NCBI GenBank assembly: GCA_027080125.1
Contig: JALWSW010000116.1
Location: forward strand, 1 to 21,460
From: Campylobacterales bacterium
GTDB lineage: Bacteria; Campylobacterota_A; Desulfurellia; JAADFJ01
Reading direction: 5' to 3'
Length of the DNA: 21,460 nt
Translations under genes and position numbers: made by a program
The notes under the pieces: generated by a model
Database searches by the model: none
The model's input: only the letters and a program-made list of their open reading frames with translations
Told to the model about the DNA's origin: nothing
In this document: positions 16,220 through 21,460 of the stretch, piece by piece
How positions within the stretch are numbered: the first letter of the stretch is position 1
Layout: every line of letters begins with the position of its first letter

Positions 16220-17412
16220 TGTTTTATCTGCTCTGTTATCGGTTCGGATGCGGCTTTTGAAGCCGGATATAGAGTTGCAAGAAACGATATGATTAAAGCG
16301 GCAAGAGCCGTGAAAACTACATCTGTGCCGCTTATACTTACAGGTACGGTATTGAGATAGAAAATATCCTTTGGCAGTTTTATAAACTGATAATGTCCAA
16401 GCAGGACTGCCGAACCGGTGCCTGCAACAATGCCGATTGTTATACCGACGGAGGCAACTATCAATCCTTCAATTATGAAAATGGATTTTATCTGAGTTTT
16501 TCTTGCTCCCATAGATCTAAGAATTGCTATATCGGATCTTTTTTCCATAACGAGCATTATCAGCGATGCGCTTATTGCAAAACTGCTCACGATAAGAATT
16601 AAGAGAAGAATAATGAATATAATTATCTTTTGAAGTTTCATTGCATAAAAAAGGTTTGCGTTTTGGCTTATCCAGGAGATGATGCGAAAATCTGAAAACC
16701 GCATGGAAAGCGTTTTTACAAGCGAGGATACCTGATACGGATTATACATCGATATGTCGATACTATCTATCATATCGCCAACCTCCAGAATCTTTTGCGC
16801 ATCAGTTAGCGGCATAAAGACAAAGGCGTGGTCGTATTGGTAGAATCCGGTCTGAAAAACCCCTGACACCTTCAGATTCACGGTTTTCGGAATCAATCCG
16901 AACGGACTTATGTTTCCGAATGGTATGATAAGTTTTACCGAATCACCTATATGAAGTTTGAGTGATTTTGCAAGCGGAGCGCCTATTAATATCGAATTGC
17001 CGACAAATGTCCCTTTTTTTATATATTTTTTAAGACGCCTATCTATAAATTTTTTTCTGACGCCTTCAAAGATAACCGCGCCGAATTTACTTGAAGAGGA
17101 AAGTATTGCCTCAGACCGCAGAGTTGCAAAAACCGCCTTAACTCCTTTTATTGCTTCCACTTTTTTTATTACCGCGTTATTATTTTTCATTAATCCGCCG
17201 GTTTTGTTTGCTATTTTAACCGAAGTTTCTATTCCTAAGATTTTTGATTTTATTGTATCGTTGAAACCGTTTGCGAGACTCATAGCAAGTATCAATGCAC
17301 CGGTGCCTATTATCATGCCTGTAATTGCCAAAGCCGCACTTATGGAAATGAAGCGCTCTTTCTTTTTAAAAAGATATTTAAGTGCAATAGCAAGTTCGAA
17401 CGGTATCTGCAT
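16216..17412 (-). CDS. lolC: lipoprotein-releasing system permease LolC/LolE
   Basis: 398-residue FtsX/MacB-type permease with the four-helix LolC/E topology: TM1 about 23-45, a large periplasmic domain, then TMs about 263-288, 311-337 and 363-385. Diagnostic stretches are PFELAIALKYLFKKKERF, ISQNANLFYAMKLQKIIIFII, LVMEKRSDIAILRSMGA, YQFIKLPKDIFYLNTVPV and SFLATLYPASKAA. One permease gene is present, as in many bacteria outside gammaproteobacteria where a homodimer replaces LolCE. No Shine-Dalgarno sequence precedes the ATG at 17412. A TATAAT lies only 10 nt upstream, so a nearly leaderless transcript is possible. Read-through from the GTPase gene 32 nt upstream is the alternative. Confidence 0.92.
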   Translation of the reverse strand: MQIPFELAIALKYLFKKKERFISISAALAITGMIIGTGALILAMSLANGFNDTIKSKILGIETSVKIANKTGGLMKNNNAVIKKVEAIKGVKAVFATLRSEAILSSSSKFGAVIFEGVRKKFIDRRLKKYIKKGTFVGNSILIGAPLAKSLKLHIGDSVKLIIPFGNISPFGLIPKTVNLKVSGVFQTGFYQYDHAFVFMPLTDAQKILEVGDMIDSIDISMYNPYQVSSLVKTLSMRFSDFRIISWISQNANLFYAMKLQKIIIFIILLLILIVSSFAISASLIMLVMEKRSDIAILRSMGARKTQIKSIFIIEGLIVASVGITIGIVAGTGSAVLLGHYQFIKLPKDIFYLNTVPVSISGTDVVFTALAALIISFLATLYPASKAASEPITEQIKQ

Positions 17413-17422
17413 TGCAGTTCAG

Positions 17423-17448
17423 ATTATAAATCAAATATATAAAGTCAA
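17423..17448 (-). promoter_or_regulatory. candidate promoter before lolC
   Basis: On the minus strand TTGACT (17448-17443) and a perfect TATAAT (17428-17423) are separated by 14 nt, shorter than the usual 16-18. Transcription would start within a few bases of the lolC ATG, giving a leaderless or near-leaderless mRNA that fits the absence of a Shine-Dalgarno site. The -35 overlaps the end of the GTPase gene. The short spacer makes this uncertain. Confidence 0.35.
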
Positions 17449-19211
17449 GTATTCTGTTCTATTTTTTGCAGCAGAAGTTTGAGCTTTGCAACAGATTCTT
17501 CAGATGAGGCGGCGTTGTTTTTATATTTTTCAGCCGTTTTGGCAATAATCTGCTTTATGTCCGATATTGTTTCGGCAATATTAAGATCAAACGTTTGGGC
17601 AAAAGATGCAAAAAGTCTGTTTATATTCTGAAGAATCGAAAAGCGCAGATTTTCAGCATTTCGCATGACCAAGGTTTCTATATGAGTTTCTATCCGTTTT
17701 AACATATTTCTTTTTTGGATGGCTTTTGGCAGAAAGCGGTCGAATATTCCTTCTGTATCAGGCATAAAACCGGAATCCCATCTGTGAGTTGTCCAGTAAG
17801 GTTTGTATCTTCTGCTTATTTTATCTTTTGCGCTGAAACTGTAAAAGTTAATATCAAATATGCTCGAGGCCGCCTTCCAGATTGACTGGGTCAATTCCCT
17901 AAGTCTTTGGTTGTGACGATTCAGCGAGTCCTCTATCTTTTTGTTGAAATCGTTGAATAGTTCTCCGTATTTGCGCTCAAATAAAGCCGGAATCGTATCT
18001 GCAACGACTTTGTATGCATCATTATAATTTATTTTGTCGTTATGCTCAAATTGCTGTTTTGCTTTGCTTGCCAACTCCTGTTTTATGCTGCTGCGGAGCA
18101 GTTCGGTTTGTTGCTCAAGCTGTTGGGTAAGGCGTTTTTTGTCTCCGCTGATAAGATCCCCGGCAACAAGTTTTTCAGTTTCTATTTCAGAAAGTTTGCT
18201 GTTAAACAACCTCAGACGCTCCTCAAGCTCATTTACAGGCATCTGATTTGCCTTAATTGCCAGATTTATTTTCATTTTGACGGTTTTAATTACATTGTCA
18301 GTTCTTATTTTCATTGCATCTGTCAGAAGTTTTGCCTTCTCACTTCTGAAAAATTCTCCGAGTTCTTTTTTCAGAGTAGGTACCCCGCTTTCTGATAATC
18401 GTTTCAAGTCCTGTTGCTGCAGAGATTCTATTGCTTTTAACGCAGATAGGGGATAGATTTTTTCATTCAGTCCGACCTGCTCGGCAATCGTCTTTTTAAG
18501 AAAATTGATTGAAAGTTCAAGGTCGGTTTTGCTTAGATAATCTATTTTATTGAGCACAAAAAATATCTTTGGAACAGTTTGTTTAATCTCTTTCAAAAAG
18601 TCGATTTCTACTGTGGTTATGGGTGGATCTACTGAGACTACAAAAATTGCCGCATCGCATTGAGGCAGAAAATTGATGGTGGCTTCGGTATTGTGCTTAT
18701 GAGTTGAACCGATTCCAGGCGTATCAATAATTACCATCCCGTCGGCAAAAAGCTTCATCGGGCTGAAAATATTAACGGAGGACACGTTGAGTCGATTTTT
18801 CGGATTTGCCGATTCGGTTACATATTTTGCCAAAAATTTTCTTATCTGCGCGCTTTCGGTGCTTTCAAATATCTCTTTTTTCTTGTTCTGAAACGATATT
18901 TCCGCATGCAGTTGTTTACCAAACTGAATATAAGTAGGTATTGATGTAAGTGGTAGAACCGAGGAGGGAAGCAGTTGCTTGCCTATGAGTGAATTAACAA
19001 AAGTGCTTTTTCCGCGCTTGAATTGTCCTAAAACTGCAAGATGAAAGCGTTGATTTGCCAATCTTTCATCTATTGCTCTGAATTTTGAAATTTCCTGATT
19101 AAAATTTATATCCGATTTTTCGAGTAACTTTATGTAAAAAGCTAATTTACCATGCAGAGAACCATCTTTTACCTTATCAGTTATCTTATCTCTTCCGTTA
19201 CTGTTTGCCAT
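17445..19211 (-). CDS. dynamin-family GTPase, predicted fluoride-riboswitch controlled
   Basis: 588 residues from the ATG at 19211, chosen because AGGAG lies 5 nt upstream; a TTG 15 nt further upstream would sit in the ribosome-binding site. G motifs are P-loop GQFKRGKST (62-70), switch I T89 in LPLTSIP, DTPGIGS (163-169) and NKID (221-224). This is the bacterial dynamin-like pattern (GxxxxGKST...DTPG). The remainder is almost all helical and charged, with Gln/Glu/Lys-rich coiled-coil stretches at ~310-390 and at the C-terminus, as in the dynamin stalk. No transmembrane helix is seen, so membrane contact would be peripheral. Bacterial dynamins act in membrane fusion, fission or repair. It precedes lolC-lolD-bamA by 32 nt. 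The upstream fluoride-riboswitch match predicts induction by fluoride. Confidence 0.85.
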   Translation of the reverse strand: MANSNGRDKITDKVKDGSLHGKLAFYIKLLEKSDINFNQEISKFRAIDERLANQRFHLAVLGQFKRGKSTFVNSLIGKQLLPSSVLPLTSIPTYIQFGKQLHAEISFQNKKKEIFESTESAQIRKFLAKYVTESANPKNRLNVSSVNIFSPMKLFADGMVIIDTPGIGSTHKHNTEATINFLPQCDAAIFVVSVDPPITTVEIDFLKEIKQTVPKIFFVLNKIDYLSKTDLELSINFLKKTIAEQVGLNEKIYPLSALKAIESLQQQDLKRLSESGVPTLKKELGEFFRSEKAKLLTDAMKIRTDNVIKTVKMKINLAIKANQMPVNELEERLRLFNSKLSEIETEKLVAGDLISGDKKRLTQQLEQQTELLRSSIKQELASKAKQQFEHNDKINYNDAYKVVADTIPALFERKYGELFNDFNKKIEDSLNRHNQRLRELTQSIWKAASSIFDINFYSFSAKDKISRRYKPYWTTHRWDSGFMPDTEGIFDRFLPKAIQKRNMLKRIETHIETLVMRNAENLRFSILQNINRLFASFAQTFDLNIAETISDIKQIIAKTAEKYKNNAASSEESVAKLKLLLQKIEQNT

Positions 19212-19214
19212 ATC

Positions 19215-19242
19215 AACTCCTTGCAATTATTTTGCAGGAGTT
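19215..19242 (-). promoter_or_regulatory. anti-Shine-Dalgarno hairpin (riboswitch expression platform)
   Basis: Minus-strand AACTCCT (19242-19236) is complementary to AGGAGTT (19221-19215), which contains the GTPase ribosome-binding site. A further GCAA/TTGC helix extends it past one bulged A, with AATAA as the loop: 11 bp in total. AACTCC is also the 3' strand of aptamer helix P1, so the two pairings exclude each other. Ligand binding would free the ribosome-binding site, giving a translational ON switch. Confidence 0.75.
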
Positions 19243-19292
19243 ATCAGCTTGGCACCCAAATTATGCAAGCGATACAGGCGAACTCCATCGCC
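19236..19292 (-). ncRNA. fluoride riboswitch (crcB motif) aptamer
   Basis: The minus strand reads GGCGATGGAGTTCGCC (19292-19277) and, after a variable arm, GCTGATAACTCCT (19248-19236). These match the conserved ends of the fluoride riboswitch. Helix P1 is GGAGTT (19286-19281) with AACTCC (19242-19237). The pseudoknot is GGCG (19292-19289) with CGCC (19280-19277). P2 is GCTTG (19270-19266) with CAAGC (19251-19247), followed by the conserved TGAT. The joining segment before P2 is TGTATC rather than the usual A-rich AAAC-type sequence, so some ligand-pocket contacts may differ. The element starts at the predicted transcription start and ends 24 nt before the GTPase ATG. Confidence 0.86.
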
Positions 19293-19299
19293 AATTGTG

Positions 19300-19327
19300 A
19301 TTCTAATTTATTTGTCTTTTTTGTCAA
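19300..19327 (-). promoter_or_regulatory. sigma70-type promoter of the riboswitch/GTPase transcript
   Basis: The minus strand carries a perfect TTGACA -35 (19327-19322), a 16-nt spacer and TAGAAT -10 (19305-19300). The expected start, 7-8 nt downstream, coincides with the first G of the fluoride aptamer at 19292. This agreement supports both calls. Confidence 0.75.
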
Positions 19328-19442
19328 TAACCGGATTTTTAAACCTGATGATTATGGCATTGTCTCTGAAAAAAAGCTGCTTTTTAAATTACACTCTTTT
19401 TTATTGCACGGGCAAACTATCAGGACGATAGTGTTGTAATGA

Positions 19443-19465
19443 GGAAGCGGCACATAGCCGCTTCC
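19443..19465. terminator. intergenic hairpin, possible terminator
   Basis: Perfect 8-bp stem GGAAGCGG / CCGCTTCC with a 7-nt CACATAG loop. On the + strand it is followed by GGGTTTTC, a short T-run; on the - strand it lies 12 nt beyond the stop of the small broken gene. The direction of action is unclear. Between this hairpin and the minus-strand promoter (19328-19442) no convincing gene was seen. Confidence 0.45.
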
Positions 19466-19476
19466 GGGTTTTCATA

Positions 19477-19682
19477 TTATTTAACGGATTTCAAGCTGTC
19501 ATACATACGGTTTATAAGTTTACTTGTTTTATCCAAATCAAACTCATGCCAGCTTGAAACGGCTTTATAGAAACTGGTTTTTGCATCCTCTATGGCAATA
19601 GATTAGCATGTATTGCATAATATGTCAAATAGATGACGCTCTCTGTAAATTTAGCCATAATATATTCCAAATCGCCTTTCAT
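19477..19682 (-). pseudogene. small gene split by a 1-base frameshift, unknown function
   Basis: On the minus strand AGGAG precedes an ATG at 19682 that opens MKGDLEYIMAKFTESV, continuing IYLTYYAIHANLLP to a TAG at 19592-19590. Shifting back one base there opens the frame IEDAKTSFYKAVSSWHEFDL, then DKTSKLINRMYDSLKSVK and a TAA at 19479-19477. Joined, they give a soluble, helical protein of about 68 residues with an ordinary start and stop. This suggests a single-base deletion in a small gene, recent decay or an assembly error. No slippery heptamer is visible at the junction, so programmed frameshifting is not favoured. I do not recognise the family. Confidence 0.5.
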
Positions 19683-19739
19683 TTTTTGCCTATCTCCTAA
19701 CTTGAAGGATGTCCTTTGCCTAATTATGATACAAACTAA

Positions 19740-19768
19740 TTGAAATACTATAAATTTTATGTTAAGAT
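19740..19768 (+). promoter_or_regulatory. promoter of the two-component operon
   Basis: TTGAAA (19740-19745), a 17-nt spacer and TAAGAT (19763-19768) form a good sigma70-like promoter 31 nt before the regulator ATG. The -10 lies inside the inverted repeat described next. Confidence 0.55.
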
Positions 19769-19782
19769 TGCGTAAATCTTAA
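19762..19782 (+). promoter_or_regulatory. inverted repeat over the -10, candidate operator
   Basis: TTAAGATT (19762-19769) and AATCTTAA (19775-19782) form a perfect 8-bp inverted repeat around GCGTA. It covers the -10 and transcription start of the regulator gene, a position suited to repression or autoregulation. OmpR-family proteins more often bind direct repeats, so the cognate protein is uncertain. The two arms could also form a weak RNA hairpin. Confidence 0.4.
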
Positions 19783-19798
19783 TGAAGACTGGGGCAAT

Positions 19799-20470
19799 AT
19801 GATGGATAGAGTGCTTATAGTCGATGATAATATAGATATGCTGATGATGATCAAGGAATCACTCAAACTTGAAGGGTATCAAACTGTTACCGCGGAAAAC
19901 GGAAATGAGGCGTTAAGCTCTTTAAATCAAAATAAGATAGATATCATACTTCTTGATGTTATGCTTCCTGATATAGACGGAAGACTGCTGTGCAAACGTA
20001 TAAGAGCGAAATATGATATACCGGTGATAATGATTTCAGCAAAAGACAGAGTGGAAGATAAGGTAACCGGGCTTGACTCGGGCGCTGACGATTATATCGC
20101 AAAGCCTTTTTCAACCTTAGAGCTTGCAAGCAGAATAAGGGCAAATTTAAGACGTTACAAAACAAGAAAAAACTTCGCATCCGGTTCGCTTGAAATCAAT
20201 CTTGCCGGTCATGCTATAACAAAGGACAAAAACCAGATTTATCTAACTCAAAAGCAGTGGGATATTTTGGAGTATCTTCTGAAAAACAAAGAAAAGGTAT
20301 GCACAAGAAAGGAGATAATCTCTTCAGTCTGGGGCGATGATTCTCTTTATAAGTGGTCCAGAGTTCTGGATGTGCATATACAGCATATAAGAGAGAAGAT
20401 CGAAGATAATCCGAAAAATCCATCCTATATAAAAACGGTTCCGGGAGTAGGATATAAAATCGTTTTTTAA
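19799..20470 (+). CDS. OmpR/PhoB-family response regulator
   Basis: 223 residues. The receiver domain (1-118) has acidic pocket D9/D10, phosphoacceptor D53 in LLDVMLPD, switch S80 in VIMISAKD and K102 in YIAKPFS. The winged-helix DNA-binding domain (~124-223) has the OmpR pattern LTQKQWDILEYLLKN, CTRKEIISSVWG, RVLDVHIQHIREKIED and IKTVPGVGYKIVF. Two ATGs in tandem (19799, 19802) follow GGGG at 19791-19794; the second has the more usual spacing, so the protein may begin one residue later. The gene overlaps the following histidine kinase frame and is its presumed partner. Confidence 0.95.
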   Translation: MMDRVLIVDDNIDMLMMIKESLKLEGYQTVTAENGNEALSSLNQNKIDIILLDVMLPDIDGRLLCKRIRAKYDIPVIMISAKDRVEDKVTGLDSGADDYIAKPFSTLELASRIRANLRRYKTRKNFASGSLEINLAGHAITKDKNQIYLTQKQWDILEYLLKNKEKVCTRKEIISSVWGDDSLYKWSRVLDVHIQHIREKIEDNPKNPSYIKTVPGVGYKIVF

Positions 20471-21460
20471 ATTCAATCTGCATAGAAAGGTGGCTATACC
20501 GTTTATCGTGACGGTCATCGCCATATTAGTTGGAAGCTATTTTCTGCTTGAAGCAAGAGAAAATAATCTGATTTTGGATACCGCATATCAGCAGGCAAGA
20601 ACCGTTTTTAAGATGCTGGTAATCACAAGACAATGGGTAGCAGAAAAACGCGAAGAAATAAAGCCGGTGCCGGCGGTTGCAACAAAGGAACTTGCCGAAT
20701 ACGCAAAGCGTCTTTCCGATATTCGCTTTCATATAACAAGTGATAAGCTTGTTGACCCGGCTAATGCTCCTGATAAATTCGAAAAGGCTGCCATGAAACA
20801 GTTTAAAAAAGGCGCAAAAGAGGTATATAAAATTGTTGAGACAAAAAACGGAAGAATATATCGATATATGGCGCCTCTTTTTATCAACAAAGCCTGTATG
20901 AGCTGTCATGTATATCAAGGTTATCATATAGGGGATTTCAGAGGAGGCATAAGCGTTTCTATTCCATTAGCGCCGATTTATAATTCCGTTTCAAAAAACA
21001 GAAAGATTTTGCTTGGCTTAATTGTCACAATAGGTCTGTTGCTTCTTGTGCTTGTAAAAATATTGATAACGAAACTGGTGCTTATTCCTGTTGCAAAATT
21101 GGAAAAAGCGGCAACAGAAATTTCGCATGGAAATTATGATATAGATATTCAAATTCATAGTAACGATGAATTGGGGACTCTCACAAAAACACTTGAAAAG
21201 ATGAGCAAAAAGATATCACTTTCACAGGAAGAACTAAAAAATAGAATCAAAGAGGCAACAGGGAAATTAAAAGCTGCAAATGAAAAATTGATAGAAATCG
21301 CTACAAAAAAGAGTGAACTTTATTCGGCATTGGCACATGACATCAGAACACCCCTTGCGATAATAACATTGGGGTCTGAAAATATAAAGGCAAAACTTAA
21401 CAAGACTGAAGATCTGGAAATCATCGAAGCAATAAAGAATAATGCCATGCGGCTGAAGAT
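20454..21460 (+). CDS. membrane histidine kinase with CxxCH (haem c) DUF3365-like sensor domain (3' partial)
   Basis: The frame is open from 20451 to the window end. No ATG precedes the first membrane helix. The best start is ATA at 20454, with GGGAG six nt upstream (20443-20447), giving IKSFFKFNLHRKVAIPF; GTG at 20490 is the alternative. TM1 is about residues 13-32. A periplasmic DUF3365/Tll0287-like domain follows, with C148-M-S-C151-H152 (NKACMSCHVYQGYHIGDFRGG), a c-type haem site. TM2 is about 185-206, then a HAMP domain, a coiled coil, and HisKA with H295 in ALAHDIRTPLAII. The catalytic ATPase domain lies beyond the window. It probably senses redox state or a diatomic gas through periplasmic haem and signals to the overlapping OmpR-type regulator. 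Confidence 0.88.
   Translation, partial: MKSFFKFNLHRKVAIPFIVTVIAILVGSYFLLEARENNLILDTAYQQARTVFKMLVITRQWVAEKREEIKPVPAVATKELAEYAKRLSDIRFHITSDKLVDPANAPDKFEKAAMKQFKKGAKEVYKIVETKNGRIYRYMAPLFINKACMSCHVYQGYHIGDFRGGISVSIPLAPIYNSVSKNRKILLGLIVTIGLLLLVLVKILITKLVLIPVAKLEKAATEISHGNYDIDIQIHSNDELGTLTKTLEKMSKKISLSQEELKNRIKEATGKLKAANEKLIEIATKKSELYSALAHDIRTPLAIITLGSENIKAKLNKTEDLEIIEAIKNNAMRLK

Noticed and set aside
19369..19386. AAAAAGC-T-GCTTTTT as a terminator
   Set aside because: A one-base loop is not possible, and opening it leaves a weak A/T-only stem. It is more likely a homopolymer-rich stretch.
19249..19431. 60-codon + strand frame antisense to the aptamer
   Set aside because: It lies opposite the structured riboswitch RNA and promoter, which explain the sequence, and it has no ribosome-binding site.
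19152..19439. 95-codon + strand frame ending in SEKKLLFKLHSFLLHG and beyond
   Set aside because: Its first third is antisense to the GTPase gene and its middle crosses the riboswitch and its promoter. The start lacks a ribosome-binding site. The tail looks only mildly protein-like, so it is treated as a chance frame.
19588..19595. Programmed -1 frameshifting in the small split gene
   Set aside because: There is no X-XXY-YYZ slippery heptamer and no clear stimulatory structure at the junction. A plain indel explains it better.

Overview
The window comes from a Gram-negative (diderm) bacterium of moderate to low GC. It carries a FadL-type porin, BamA, LolC/LolD and an outer-membrane-type lipoprotein lipase. 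Class III CoA-transferases, an electron-transfer flavoprotein, an Isf-type iron-sulfur flavoprotein and a haem-c sensor kinase suggest an anaerobic or facultative, perhaps deltaproteobacterial-like (Desulfobacterota-type) organism. The phylum cannot be fixed from the sequence alone. No tRNA, rRNA, CRISPR array or insertion sequence was seen.

Region 1 (1-10122, + strand) is one tightly packed catabolic operon. It holds a FadL-like porin (5' end outside the window), a hotdog acyl-CoA thioesterase, two adjacent family III CoA-transferases, EtfB, EtfA, a thiolase, an iron-sulfur flavoprotein with an added zinc-ribbon tail, and a lipoprotein lipase. EtfB/EtfA/thiolase/flavoprotein are chained by ATGA stop-start overlaps. 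The set fits uptake, CoA activation, oxidation and thiolytic cleavage of a hydrophobic acid. The acyl-CoA dehydrogenase, hydratase and hydroxyacyl-CoA dehydrogenase must be encoded elsewhere. A 12-bp hairpin closes the operon.

Region 2 (10207-13325, + strand) carries alanine dehydrogenase, a protein with two DUF2249 domains, and a polytopic NnrS/haem-copper-oxidase-like membrane protein.

Region 3 (13335-19327, - strand, convergent with region 2) is an envelope block read dynamin-like GTPase, lolC, lolD, bamA. A sigma70-like promoter and a 57-nt element matching the fluoride (crcB) riboswitch precede the GTPase gene. The 3' strand of its P1 helix can pair either within the aptamer or with the GTPase Shine-Dalgarno sequence. 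This predicts a translational ON switch in which fluoride turns on a dynamin-like protein. No fluoride exporter lies in the window, and this is the most notable observation here.

Region 4 (19443-21460) holds a frameshifted small gene remnant on the - strand, then a two-component system on the + strand: an OmpR/PhoB-type regulator with its own promoter and an inverted repeat, overlapping a histidine kinase with a CxxCH-containing DUF3365-like sensor domain (3' end outside the window). The kinase appears to use a non-ATG start.
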